Of a DNA stretch of 64,000 nucleotides, positions 1 to 8,490 are shown one piece after another. The stretch covers positions 992,001 through 1,056,000 of the forward strand of contig NZ_FUWZ01000001.1 in assembly GCF_900167135.1 (NCBI RefSeq). Direction: 5' to 3'. The position numbers were made by a program, and so were the translations under genes. The first letter of the stretch is position 1. Each line of letters starts with the position of its first letter. The notes under the pieces were generated by a model, which searched no databases, had not been told where the DNA came from, and saw only the letters and a program-made list of their open reading frames with translations. The stretch comes from Chitinophaga eiseniae. Its GTDB lineage: Bacteria > Bacteroidota > Bacteroidia > Chitinophagales > Chitinophagaceae.

Positions 1-89
1 CCGCCCGCATTCCCAAATGGCTGGTACTGGCTGGCGTGCTAACGCTGGTCGCCACCGGCGCGCTGTTGTACAACCGCCGCAAGTCATAA
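1..89 (+). CDS. C-terminal end of a membrane protein (partial)
   Basis: An open frame enters from the left edge (codons from base 3) and stops at TAA 87-89. The 28 visible residues are one hydrophobic stretch (WLVLAGVLTLVATGALLY) followed by a basic tail NRRKS, as expected for a last transmembrane helix with a cytoplasmic positive end. The protein family cannot be named from this tail. The next gene starts 14 bases downstream on the same strand, so the two may share a transcript. Confidence 0.5.
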   Translation, partial: ARIPKWLVLAGVLTLVATGALLYNRRKS

Positions 90-102
90 AAACCCGTTGC
101 TT

Positions 103-2136
103 ATGTGCGCTCAAAAAACTTCCGGCAAACAGGTCATGCCCAAACCCGGCAATACCACGCCCATGCTGGCAACCCTCGCGGCGTCAGCTACGGACGAACC
201 GGGATGGCTATACGAAATCAAATGGGATGGCTATCGCGCGCTGGCCTTCCTGGATAAAGGAGCAGTTGAACTGCGATCGCGAAACAACAAACCCTTCAAT
301 GAAAAGTATTACCCTGTTTACCAGGCATTGCAACAATGGAAAGTCAACGCAGTCGTAGATGGCGAAATAGTGGTAGTTGATGAAGAAGGATATACGGATT
401 TCAGCCGGTTGCAGGAGTGGCGCAGCGAAGCGGACGGTCAACTGGTGTATTATCTCTTCGATATCCTTTGGCTCAATGGTAAAGACCTCACCACACTGCC
501 GCTCATGCAGCGCAAAAAGTTACTACAGCAACTGATGCCGGTGAACAACGTTGTCCTCCGTTTCAGCGAAGGTTTTGTAACGGATGGCACCGACTTCTTC
601 GACCAGGCCAGAAAACTGAAGCTGGAAGGTATTATGGCTAAAAGGACCGACAGCCGCTATACGCCCGGCATCCGCACGCGCGACTGGCTCAAGATAAAAA
701 CCAGCAACCGGCAGGAAGTCGTCATCGGCGGATATACGAAAAACGAAGGCTCCTCCAAGCCTTTCAGCTCCTTACTGGTAGGGGTATACGAAAAAGGAAA
801 ACTGCAATACACCGGTAAAATCGGTACCGGTTTTTCCATTGCACAGCAGCAGGAACTGATGAAACAGTTTGCATCGCTGGAAGTGAAAAAATCCCCGTTT
901 GCCGTTATCCCGGATGTGAACAAACCTTCCCGCTTCCGGCCCAATCCACCGAAGGCAGCGGCAGTGTGGTTGAAACCCAAACTTATCTGCGAAGTCAGTT
1001 TCCGTGAAATGACGACTGATGGCGTCATGCGGCATCCTTCGTTTGAAGGGATGCGGGAAGACAAAACACCGGTACAGGTAACCACGGAAAAGCCGGTGAA
1101 GACGCGCACGGCTAAACCAAAAACGTCAACGGAAAAGAAAACCACCCGAACAGCTTCGCTGAAAAAAGCACTGACACCTGTAGCTGCCAAAGTCCGCAAG
1201 ACATTACTCAACCCCGCGGAAGAAACACAGGTGCGTACCATCAACGGTCATGCGCTGAAATTCACCAACCTCAGCAAGATCTACTGGCCGGGTGAGAAAA
1301 TCACCAAACGTGACCTGATCAACTATTACTATCAGATGGCGCCTTATATAGTGCCATATATCAAAGACCGGCCACAGTCGCTCAACCGCTTTCCCAACGG
1401 TATCAAAGGAGAAAGTTTTTACCAGAAAGATGTTTCCGGTAAAGCGCCCGACTGGGTACCTACTTTTCCCTATCATAGCAGTGATGAGCCACGCGAAAAA
1501 GAATACCTCGTAGGAGAAAATGAAGCAACGTTACTGTATATGGCCTCATTGGGATGTATTGAAATCAACCCGTGGAGCAGCCGGCTGCGGAAGCCGGAAA
1601 ACCCCGACTGGTGTATTATAGACCTGGACCCCGATAAGACCACCTTCAACGAAGTGATTGAGGCGGCGCAGGTAACACATGAAATACTGGAAGCGGCAGG
1701 TATTCCCGGTTACTGCAAAACTTCCGGTTCTACCGGCCTGCATATCTATATCCCGCTGGGTGCGAAATATACCTACGAACAATCCAGGGAATTCGGCCGT
1801 ATCATCGCCCGGTTGGTGCATGACCGTTTGCCGGATACGACGAGTATTGAACGGGCCACCAACCGGAGGAAGAGAAAAATGTACATTGATTTCCTGCAAA
1901 ACAGGTCACAGGCTACCGTTGCGGCGCCTTATTCCCTGCGTCCCAAACCCGGCGCCACTGTGTCTATGCCGTTGCACTGGGAAGAAGTAAAAAAGGGACT
2001 GACCATGAAAGATTTTACTATTCATAATGCCGTGCAACGGGTACGCGAACAAGGCGATATTTTTAAACCCGTATTGGGCAAAGGGATCAACATGAAGACA
2101 GCGCTCGCTGGTCTCGAAAAACTGTTCCGTGAATAA
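103..2136 (+). CDS. ligD: ATP-dependent DNA ligase LigD, ligase-polymerase form
   Basis: Non-homologous end-joining ligase of 677 residues. The adenylation domain comes first, with the nucleotidyl-accepting lysine K40 in EIKWDGYR. An OB-fold follows to about residue 325, then a Lys/Thr-rich linker (about 330-375), and a primase-like polymerase domain with DLDPDK and the SGSTGLHIYIPL segment. The order is LIG-POL, as in Bacillus LigD; no 3'-phosphoesterase domain is visible at either end. A TTG (97) and a second ATG (136) are alternative starts; ATG 103 is preferred. In the family the partner is Ku, but no ku gene lies in this window. It is followed closely by a sugar kinase that is probably unrelated. 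Confidence 0.92.
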   Translation: MCAQKTSGKQVMPKPGNTTPMLATLAASATDEPGWLYEIKWDGYRALAFLDKGAVELRSRNNKPFNEKYYPVYQALQQWKVNAVVDGEIVVVDEEGYTDFSRLQEWRSEADGQLVYYLFDILWLNGKDLTTLPLMQRKKLLQQLMPVNNVVLRFSEGFVTDGTDFFDQARKLKLEGIMAKRTDSRYTPGIRTRDWLKIKTSNRQEVVIGGYTKNEGSSKPFSSLLVGVYEKGKLQYTGKIGTGFSIAQQQELMKQFASLEVKKSPFAVIPDVNKPSRFRPNPPKAAAVWLKPKLICEVSFREMTTDGVMRHPSFEGMREDKTPVQVTTEKPVKTRTAKPKTSTEKKTTRTASLKKALTPVAAKVRKTLLNPAEETQVRTINGHALKFTNLSKIYWPGEKITKRDLINYYYQMAPYIVPYIKDRPQSLNRFPNGIKGESFYQKDVSGKAPDWVPTFPYHSSDEPREKEYLVGENEATLLYMASLGCIEINPWSSRLRKPENPDWCIIDLDPDKTTFNEVIEAAQVTHEILEAAGIPGYCKTSGSTGLHIYIPLGAKYTYEQSREFGRIIARLVHDRLPDTTSIERATNRRKRKMYIDFLQNRSQATVAAPYSLRPKPGATVSMPLHWEEVKKGLTMKDFTIHNAVQRVREQGDIFKPVLGKGINMKTALAGLEKLFRE

Positions 2137-2182
2137 CAGAAAGATAGTATCTTCCCTACCACCGCATCTTAAAAGAATTCGT

Positions 2183-3058
2183 ATGAAGCCTGTTACCGTA
2201 TGCTTTGGAGAAATACTCTGGGACATATTTCCCAACGGCGTCCGCAAGCCCGGCGGCGCCCCCTTTAATGTCGCCTATCATCTCTCCCGTCTTGGGATGG
2301 ACAGCCATATTATCAGTCGTACCGGCGACGATGAAGCCGGTGAAGCGCTGCGGCAGGTCCTCCGGCAGTGGCACATCCCGGAAGAGACGGTGCAACTGGA
2401 CCCGCAGCAGCCTACCGGCGCCGTACTGGCTACCGCAGGCGCCAACCACGAAATGCATTACGACATCCTGAAACCGGTAGCGTGGGATTTTATTGCCTGG
2501 CAACCGGAACAGGAAGCACTCATACGTCGTGCCGGCGCCTTTGTATTCGGCAGCCTCGCTATACGTAACGAAGTGTCGCGGCAAACCTTATGGAAGTTGC
2601 TGGACGCCGCTCCTTACAAGGTGCTGGATATTAACATCCGTCCGCCGCACAGCGATATGAACACCATCCGGGAACTGTTGCGCCGGGTAAATCTGGTGAA
2701 GATGAATGAAGAAGAGCTGCAGCTGGTGCTGCAGGCTACCGGCGATACTTTCGGTTCGCCTGTGGACGGCGCCCGTAAGGTGATGCAGCACTACGGGGTG
2801 CCGCAGCTGATCATTACCCGCGGCAGCAGAGGCGCTGTGTATATAGACGGACAGGCAGAATACGAACGCCCCGCCAAACAGGTGACCGTGAAAGACACGG
2901 TAGGCAGCGGTGATTCTTTCCTTGCCGGTTTCCTGTCGCAGCTACTGAAGGGCCGCCCGGTGCCGGCGGCGCTGGACCTGGCCGTGGAAGTCAGCGGCTT
3001 TGTCACCACCTGCGAAGGCGCCAACCCGGAATACGACAGTAGCCGGTTTGATGTTTGA
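2183..3058 (+). CDS. PfkB-family carbohydrate kinase (fructokinase-like)
   Basis: A 291-residue ribokinase/PfkB-fold sugar kinase. The N-terminal substrate part shows CFGEILWDIFP and the PGGAPFNVAYHL glycine motif. The C-terminal signature DTVGSGDSFLAGF carries the anion hole and the catalytic Asp. Such enzymes phosphorylate a sugar, typically fructose, at the expense of ATP in the cytoplasm; the exact sugar cannot be read from sequence. The start ATG 2183 puts the family N-terminus MKPVTVCFGE first. An upstream in-frame start at 2129 would add residues unrelated to the family. The next gene, an AraC regulator, begins 18 bases after the stop but has its own promoter-like element. Confidence 0.9.
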   Translation: MKPVTVCFGEILWDIFPNGVRKPGGAPFNVAYHLSRLGMDSHIISRTGDDEAGEALRQVLRQWHIPEETVQLDPQQPTGAVLATAGANHEMHYDILKPVAWDFIAWQPEQEALIRRAGAFVFGSLAIRNEVSRQTLWKLLDAAPYKVLDINIRPPHSDMNTIRELLRRVNLVKMNEEELQLVLQATGDTFGSPVDGARKVMQHYGVPQLIITRGSRGAVYIDGQAEYERPAKQVTVKDTVGSGDSFLAGFLSQLLKGRPVPAALDLAVEVSGFVTTCEGANPEYDSSRFDV

Positions 3059-3064
3059 TTTTCG

Positions 3065-3072
3065 TAACTTTG
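3065..3072 (+). promoter_or_regulatory. Bacteroidota -7 promoter element (TAACTTTG)
   Basis: TAACTTTG matches the Bacteroidota -7 consensus TAnnTTTG exactly. It ends only 4 bases before the ATG of the AraC gene, so transcription should begin at or very near the start codon and give a leaderless message. No clear -33 TTTG lies at the usual 19-21 bp spacing, although TTTG occurs at 3047-3050. Confidence 0.55.
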
Positions 3073-3076
3073 CCGT

Positions 3077-3979
3077 ATGCCAAAGCCACAATCCATCGCA
3101 GAGTTCTACCAGGAGAAGATGAACTGGATGCCCGACAATCTCCAGCAGGACATCGGGCATTTTAATGTTTTCCGTATGGAAGACTGTAAGCCGTCGAGCC
3201 CCAGCATGTCTTACAACCGCCGGGACTTCTATAAGATAAGCCTGCTGCGGGGACAATTCATTTATCATTATGCCGACAGGAGCCTGCTGGCGGAAACCGG
3301 CAACCTGCTGTTTTTCAATCCACAGGTGCCCTATGCCTGGGAGCAGCTGTCCGAAGGACAAGCTACCGGCTACTTCTGTATCTTCCGCGAATCTTTTTTA
3401 ACAGAGATGGGCCGGTACACTTTGAAAGACCTGCCTATGTTCCACCCGCATGGAAAACCTTCTTATCGGCTTACTCCTGAACTGGAGAGCGAGGTAGAGC
3501 GGCTGTTTCTTAAAATGCTGGATGAAATCAACAGCGACTACCGGGGAAAATATGACCTGATCCGTAACTACCTGATGGAGATGGTACACCTGGTAATGAA
3601 GACGGAACCTTCCGAAAGGCTTTATCAGCACCGCAATGCCAACGAAAGGATCGCGGCGGTGTTTATGGAGCTGCTGGAACGGCAGTTTCCTATTGAAGCG
3701 CCGGGGCGGGTGTTCCGGCTGCGTGCCGCCGGCGATTTCGCGACGGAGTTGTCAGTACATGTGAACCACCTCAACCGTGCGGTAAAGGAAACCACCGGTA
3801 AAACGACCACTACCCATATTTCAGAAAGGATCGTCAGAGAGGCACAGGCACTGCTGCGCCATACGGACTGGAATGTGTCGGAGATCAGCTACAGCCTTGG
3901 CTTTGAAGAACCTTCCCACTTTAATAACTTCTTCCGGAAACATACCCGGATGACCCCCACCGGTTTCAGGACTGTTTGA
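3077..3979 (+). CDS. AraC family transcriptional regulator
   Basis: A 300-residue regulator with an N-terminal cupin-like effector domain (about 1-150) and a C-terminal double helix-turn-helix. The second HTH region contains WNVSEISYSLGFEEPSHFNNFFRKHTRMTP, trimmed here to its hallmark LGFEEPSHF and the closing TPTGFR. AraC proteins bind promoter DNA and act on nearby catabolic or stress genes. The likely targets are the adjacent short-chain dehydrogenase (starting 82 bases downstream) or itself. A -7 element directly abuts the ATG, so the mRNA may lack a leader. Confidence 0.9.
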   Translation: MPKPQSIAEFYQEKMNWMPDNLQQDIGHFNVFRMEDCKPSSPSMSYNRRDFYKISLLRGQFIYHYADRSLLAETGNLLFFNPQVPYAWEQLSEGQATGYFCIFRESFLTEMGRYTLKDLPMFHPHGKPSYRLTPELESEVERLFLKMLDEINSDYRGKYDLIRNYLMEMVHLVMKTEPSERLYQHRNANERIAAVFMELLERQFPIEAPGRVFRLRAAGDFATELSVHVNHLNRAVKETTGKTTTTHISERIVREAQALLRHTDWNVSEISYSLGFEEPSHFNNFFRKHTRMTPTGFRTV

Positions 3980-4031
3980 TTTTTGCAATCATTCGTTTGT
4001 TTGGCGTAACAGCCGGTATACATCGCGTCCC

Positions 4032-4039
4032 TAATTTTG
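4032..4039 (+). promoter_or_regulatory. Bacteroidota -7 promoter element for the SDR gene
   Basis: TAATTTTG matches TAnnTTTG, 22 bases upstream of ATG 4062. Transcription would start about 4045, leaving a short leader. Confidence 0.5.
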
Positions 4040-4061
4040 TTGTCATAAAAATGAACATCTT

Positions 4062-4895
4062 ATGAGCAACAAAAAAGTATGGTTTGTGACCGGCGCTTCC
4101 AAAGGATTAGGCCGGGACCTTGTTAAAAAACTGCTGGCCGGCGGTTACCGTGTGGCTGCCACTTCCCGCAATCTCGATGACCTTCGTAAAATAGCTACCG
4201 ACGATAATTTCCTGCCGCTGACGATGCAGCTGAATGACGAGTCCAGCATTGGCCAGGCCCTGGCGGACACCGTAGCCCGCTTTGGACGTGTAGATGTAGT
4301 CGTGAACAACGCCGGCTACGGACTGGTGGGCAGCCTCGAAGAGCTGTCCGATGCGGAATCCCGCGGCAACTTCGATATTAATGTTTTCGGTACGCTGAAT
4401 GTTATCCGTAAAGCGCTGCCCTATTTCCGTGCACAAAAATCAGGACACATCTTCAACGTGTCTTCCATCGCCGGATTTAATGGCAGGTTCCCCGGTTTCG
4501 GTATCTATTGCGCTACTAAATTTGCGGTGGACGGTCTTTCCGAATCGCTCGCGGAAGAAGTGAAGCCTTTCGGGATACATGTGACCATCGTTTCTCCCGG
4601 TTACTTCCGGACCGACTTCCTCACCAGCGGGTCCCTGGCCCAGCCGGCGCAACCTATCGCCGATTACCAGCTGGTAAGGGAAGCACAGGCCCTGCACGTG
4701 AACGAAATCAATCACAATCAACCCGGTGATCCGGAGAAAGCCGCTGACGCCTTTATACAGGTGAGCGAAGCGGAAAATCCGCCGATACACCTCTTCCTCG
4801 GCGAAGACGCGTATAACATGGTATATGCTAAAATCGATGCTGTTAAAGAAGAAGTAGAAGCCTGGAAAACAACAACGGTGGGCACCGGTTACTAA
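4062..4895 (+). CDS. Short-chain dehydrogenase/reductase (SDR)
   Basis: A 277-residue classical SDR of unknown substrate. The Rossmann nucleotide-binding motif TGASKGLG is near the N-terminus, followed by NNAG and the catalytic Tyr-x3-Lys in IYCATKF. The C-terminal 80 residues are longer than in minimal SDRs and match the NADP-dependent oxidoreductase subgroup often controlled by a neighbouring AraC regulator. The gene has its own promoter and is followed by a very long bidirectional hairpin, so it is probably transcribed alone. Confidence 0.9.
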   Translation: MSNKKVWFVTGASKGLGRDLVKKLLAGGYRVAATSRNLDDLRKIATDDNFLPLTMQLNDESSIGQALADTVARFGRVDVVVNNAGYGLVGSLEELSDAESRGNFDINVFGTLNVIRKALPYFRAQKSGHIFNVSSIAGFNGRFPGFGIYCATKFAVDGLSESLAEEVKPFGIHVTIVSPGYFRTDFLTSGSLAQPAQPIADYQLVREAQALHVNEINHNQPGDPEKAADAFIQVSEAENPPIHLFLGEDAYNMVYAKIDAVKEEVEAWKTTTVGTGY

Positions 4896-4901
4896 AAAAA
4901 T

Positions 4902-4963
4902 AACCCCGGGCCGTGGAGTGCCCCCAAGCCACTTTGGGGGCTGCTCCACGCAGGCCCGGGGTT
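4902..4963. terminator. Long bidirectional transcription terminator
   Basis: A stem of three paired blocks: AACCCCGGGCC with GGCCCGGGGTT, GTGGAG with CTCCAC, and CCCCCAA with TTGGGGG around a 6-base loop. It is flanked by an A run (4894-4900) on the left and TTCTTT on the right. It lies between the convergent SDR and topB genes and so can end both transcripts. Confidence 0.85.
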
Positions 4964-4965
4964 CT

Positions 4966-7041
4966 TTATTGAATATCAAATGTGTCGGTGATGATTAGTT
5001 TGCCGGCTTTACCTTTGGTGACCAGGTCGTGGACTTGTTTATCCGTCAGTTTTTTCCCTTTTACCTCAAAAGGAATTTTAAAGCCGCATACTTTGAAGTT
5101 GGCGCAGCCGTAGGCGCTGTTACCTTTTAACAACAGATGCTCCTTGCATTTGGGGCAGTTGAGCGCGCCGAGGTCCAGTGTTTTCTTTTCCCTGGGTTTG
5201 CGTTCCTTTTTAGGTTTATCTTCGGTGGCTGCTGCCGGCGCCGGTGTTTCGGGCGCGATGGTAATGGTTTTATAACTGGCCGTTTTCACTTCTTTGGTGA
5301 GGTCCACCACCATGGCGATCAGTTCATCTTTGAACGTGTCCATAGCATATTCCCCTTTCTCGATCAGGCGCAGCTTGCGTTCCCACAGGCCGGTCAGTTC
5401 GGGACTTTTGAGCAGTTCCGTCTGAATGGTGTCGATCAGATCGATACCGGTTTGGGTGGCGAAGATGTTTTTTTTCTTTTTGTCGATGTATTTGCGGCGG
5501 AACAGTGTTTCAATGATATTGGCGCGGGTGGAAGGGCGGCCGATGCCGTTATCTTTCAGCAGCTCGCGCATTTCTTCATCATCCACCTGTTTGCCGGCTG
5601 TTTCCATGGCACGGAGCAGGCTCGCTTCTGTAAAGGCTTTGGGCGGAGAAGTTTTACCCTGATGGATACGGGGCGTATGCGGACCACTTTCTCCCACTAC
5701 AAAATCGGGAATGAATTTCTCTTCTTCCTCTCCTTCTTTTTTGATGCTGGTATCGTTGGCATACACTTCTTTCCATCCGGGTTCAATGATTTGTTTACCC
5801 GTTACTTTAAACGGTACCTGGCCCACTTTTCCCAGTACGGTGGTGTTGGATATTTTACATTCAGGGTAGAACGCGGCGATGAAGCGGCGTGCGATGAGAT
5901 CGTAGATCCTCTTTTCTTCCGGTGGCAGTCCGCCGCCAGGATGTACGCCTGTAGGGATGATGGCATGGTGGTCCGTCACCTTTTTATCATCGAAGACGGT
6001 TTTCAGCTTCGGAATGGGGTTGGCCAGCACGGGGGCCGTGAGCGCCGCGTAGGGCGTCATGTCCTGGAGGATGCCGGCAACTTTCGGATGCAGGTCTTCC
6101 GAGAGATAGGTGGTATCTACGCGGGGATAGGTGACCAGTTTTTTCTCGTAGAGGTTCTGCACATATTTAAGGGTGTCGTCGGCGGAGTACGCGTATTTTT
6201 TGTTGGCCGCCACCTGCAGGGAAGTGAGGTCAAACAGGCGGGGATTGCCCTCTTTACCATCTTTTTTCTCGAAAGAAGTCACTTCAAACGGATGTTCCTG
6301 TAAATAGGCCAGTCCTTTCTGTGCTTTTTCCACGCTGCCGAGGCGGTCGATGGCGGCGGTGAATTCTGTATCGCGGTACACTGTTTTCAGCTCCCAGTAG
6401 TCTTCCGATACAAACGCGTTGATCTCTTTCTGCCGCGCCACGATCATGGCGAGGGTAGGGGTTTGCACGCGTCCGATAGAGAGGACGGTTTTACCGACGG
6501 CAAATTTTTTGGTGAACAGGCGGGTGGCGTTCATGCCCAGCAGCCAGTCGCCGATAGCGCGGGCGCTGCCGGCGGCGTAGAGGTTGTCATACTGGCCGGC
6601 GTCACGAAGCTGCTGAAAGCCATTACGTATAGCCTCTTCCGTGAGGGAAGAAATCCATAGTCTCCTGACAGGAGCGGTGCATTTGGCTTTGAGCAGCACC
6701 CACCTTTGTATCAGTTCACCTTCCTGGCCGGCATCCCCGCAGTTGATCACCTCGTCACATTGTTGTACCAGTTGTTCAATCACCTTGAACTGCTTTTGTA
6801 CGCCGTTGTTTTCTATCAGCTTAATACCAAAGCTGGGTGGGATCATGGGAAGGTCTTCCAGCCGCCAGAATTTCCATTGTTCATAATAATCATGTGGTTC
6901 CTTCAGTGTACAAAAATGGCCGAAAGTCCAGGTCACCTGGTAGCCATTGCCTTCGTAGTAGCCATCCTTGCGGCGCTTCGCACCGATTACTTCTGCTATG
7001 TCTCGGGCCACACTTGGTTTTTCTGCAATGCAAACTTTCAT
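4966..7041 (-). CDS. topB: DNA topoisomerase III
   Basis: A type IA topoisomerase of 691 residues. The Toprim domain at the N-terminus opens with KVCIAEKPSVARDIA and contains the acidic DAGQEGELIQRW segment. The catalytic tyrosine is Y305 in VTYPRVD, and GRVQTPTLAM marks the core. After residue about 600 there is a Lys-rich linker and a zinc-ribbon-like tail with CPKC and a second Cys pair (YGCANFKVC). Topoisomerase III relaxes negatively supercoiled DNA and decatenates recombination intermediates. Many Bacteroidota carry several topB copies, some on mobile elements; nothing here (normal composition, no conjugation genes) suggests a mobile one. Confidence 0.95.
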   Translation of the reverse strand: MKVCIAEKPSVARDIAEVIGAKRRKDGYYEGNGYQVTWTFGHFCTLKEPHDYYEQWKFWRLEDLPMIPPSFGIKLIENNGVQKQFKVIEQLVQQCDEVINCGDAGQEGELIQRWVLLKAKCTAPVRRLWISSLTEEAIRNGFQQLRDAGQYDNLYAAGSARAIGDWLLGMNATRLFTKKFAVGKTVLSIGRVQTPTLAMIVARQKEINAFVSEDYWELKTVYRDTEFTAAIDRLGSVEKAQKGLAYLQEHPFEVTSFEKKDGKEGNPRLFDLTSLQVAANKKYAYSADDTLKYVQNLYEKKLVTYPRVDTTYLSEDLHPKVAGILQDMTPYAALTAPVLANPIPKLKTVFDDKKVTDHHAIIPTGVHPGGGLPPEEKRIYDLIARRFIAAFYPECKISNTTVLGKVGQVPFKVTGKQIIEPGWKEVYANDTSIKKEGEEEEKFIPDFVVGESGPHTPRIHQGKTSPPKAFTEASLLRAMETAGKQVDDEEMRELLKDNGIGRPSTRANIIETLFRRKYIDKKKKNIFATQTGIDLIDTIQTELLKSPELTGLWERKLRLIEKGEYAMDTFKDELIAMVVDLTKEVKTASYKTITIAPETPAPAAATEDKPKKERKPREKKTLDLGALNCPKCKEHLLLKGNSAYGCANFKVCGFKIPFEVKGKKLTDKQVHDLVTKGKAGKLIITDTFDIQ

Positions 7042-7242
7042 AAAAAGTTGAAATAGGGTAACAAATATCGGACAATTTACTGTTTTTGCCGGATTTTAAT
7101 GGCTGCCGTATTAACCACGGGTTATCCTGAGAAGATTAACAATTATTAACGAGGGTAAATGTTCTTATTAACAATCTGCAAACAATCATTCCCCTTGAAA
7201 TCCCGTAAATTGACACCGCTAAATCCTTAAACCCTGGCTTTT

Positions 7243-7830
7243 ATGAAAGTATTCAACCAGGCATTGATCGTTCTTGCAAGAGACAAGGAGGTCGCCATTG
7301 CGAACACCCGTCTAAAAGATACTGTAGGCGATTTTAAAACCCGTGAAATACTCCATCAGCTGCTGAATCATACGCAGGAAACAGCCTCCTATATCCATAT
7401 GGACAAGTATGTGGTGCTGGAGGAAATGGCCGATTACGGCTTATGGGAGGAGTACATCATTTTCCCAAAACTGGGCCACGATGCCGGCGAATCCATGTCA
7501 CTGGCTTTTAACATGGTGTTTGCCACCGGTTACCAGGAAGTAGTCATGATCGGCATGGACTGCCCGCACCTGTCTCCCGAACTGCTGGAAGAGGCGTTTG
7601 TTGCCCTCAGGCATAACCAGGTGGTCATTGGCCCTGCACAACACGGTGGTTTTTATCTGCTGGGCATGCAACGTTTTTATCCCGAACTATTTGATTTTAT
7701 GGATGCGGGCGCTTCCCATTGGCTCCGCCGTCTGTTGACGGCCATCAACAAACAGCAACTGCGGTTCACTTTCCTGCCTACGTTAAATGTGGTGCAGGAA
7801 CTGGCAGACGTGCCGGAGGACTGGCTGTAG
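7243..7830 (+). CDS. TIGR04282/DUF2064-type glycosyltransferase-like protein
   Basis: A 195-residue nucleotidyltransferase/GT-A-like protein. Family marks are the N-terminal LIVLARDKEV segment with RLKDTVGD, the metal-site region GMDCPHLSPELLEEAF, and GPAQHGGFYLLGM. Proteins of this family (relatives of CofC/MobA) are annotated as glycosyltransferases of unknown substrate. It stands alone, divergent from topB across a 200-bp AT-rich spacer that contains several TTATTAAC copies. No clear partner is nearby. Confidence 0.8.
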   Translation: MKVFNQALIVLARDKEVAIANTRLKDTVGDFKTREILHQLLNHTQETASYIHMDKYVVLEEMADYGLWEEYIIFPKLGHDAGESMSLAFNMVFATGYQEVVMIGMDCPHLSPELLEEAFVALRHNQVVIGPAQHGGFYLLGMQRFYPELFDFMDAGASHWLRRLLTAINKQQLRFTFLPTLNVVQELADVPEDWL

Positions 7831-7872
7831 CTGTGAAGGCTATGAGGGTGACTGATGCTCCTGATGCAGGAG

Positions 7873-7979
7873 ATCACAGCAAGCGTTTTACCGAATATGG
7901 TGCGGAGAAATCGCAGCGGATATTTTTTAGGGAGATAACCGCCCGGAAGATCACAACGGATTTTTTTTCCGGAGATATT
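7873..7979 (+). repeat. Degenerate tandem repeats, unit about 40 bp
   Basis: Two copies, at 7910-7939 and 7950-7979, agree at about 23 of 30 bases (pattern ATCnCAnCGGAT, T-run, GGAGATA). A weaker third copy begins at 7873 with ATCACAGC. The last copy runs straight into the promoter of the 7993 gene, so the repeats could bind a regulator or simply be a decayed duplication. Confidence 0.4.
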
Positions 7980-7980
7980 C

Positions 7981-7988
7981 TATTTTTG
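7981..7988 (+). promoter_or_regulatory. Bacteroidota -7 element abutting a start codon
   Basis: TATTTTTG matches TAnnTTTG and is separated from ATG 7993 by only ACAG. As for the AraC gene at 3077, the spacing is exactly 4 bases, which predicts a leaderless transcript. Confidence 0.5.
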
Positions 7989-7992
7989 ACAG

Positions 7993-8478
7993 ATGAGTAA
8001 CCCCCATTCATCATACCAGTCCTCGTTCGGACTATTACAGGCAGAAGCTGCGCCGGACAACCAGTTCGTGTGGAAAACCGATTTTCAGCTTGAACATCTG
8101 TTATTCAGCGGCACTGTGCCGGTATATTTGCTCACAGCAGCGGAACGGTTGTCTCCGGAGATGTTGCGTTTTACAGAAGAAATAGTGGCCTGCGCCGGGG
8201 AGTATATCGAAAAATCACTGTTGTTTATCCGGCAGACACTGGCCGGCGACCCGGATAAATACAATATCACGGCAGCCGAGCGCCCCTGGCTGGAGCTGCC
8301 GGTCAGCGAGTTTCCGCTGGAGTTTCCGCAGTTTACCTTTTATGAATCGGAAGAGTGGCTGATGCACTTTGCCGGAGGCCGGTTTCAGATCTGTGACCCG
8401 TATGGCATAGCCGTCAGTTATCGTTCTACCGTTCCCGTTAGTGTGGAAAACCTGGAAGACAGCGATCCCATGGAATAG
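7993..8478 (+). CDS. Hypothetical protein, 161 aa
   Basis: A soluble, acidic protein without signal peptide or membrane segment. I do not recognise the family. It is rich in aromatic and Glu residues (for example PLEFPQFTFYESEEWLMHF), which resembles small immunity or SUKH/DUF-type proteins, but no toxin gene is next to it, so this is only a shape resemblance. Codon use is like the neighbours. Its start is supported by a -7 element placed 4 bases upstream. It converges with the GNAT-ankyrin gene with 12 bases between stops. Confidence 0.65.
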   Translation: MSNPHSSYQSSFGLLQAEAAPDNQFVWKTDFQLEHLLFSGTVPVYLLTAAERLSPEMLRFTEEIVACAGEYIEKSLLFIRQTLAGDPDKYNITAAERPWLELPVSEFPLEFPQFTFYESEEWLMHFAGGRFQICDPYGIAVSYRSTVPVSVENLEDSDPME

Positions 8479-8490
8479 CTGCTTGTTGGG

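Noticed and set aside
5137..6303. A 388-codon plus-strand frame opposite topB
   Set aside because: It mirrors topB codons and lacks any domain; topB itself is complete with its catalytic tyrosine.
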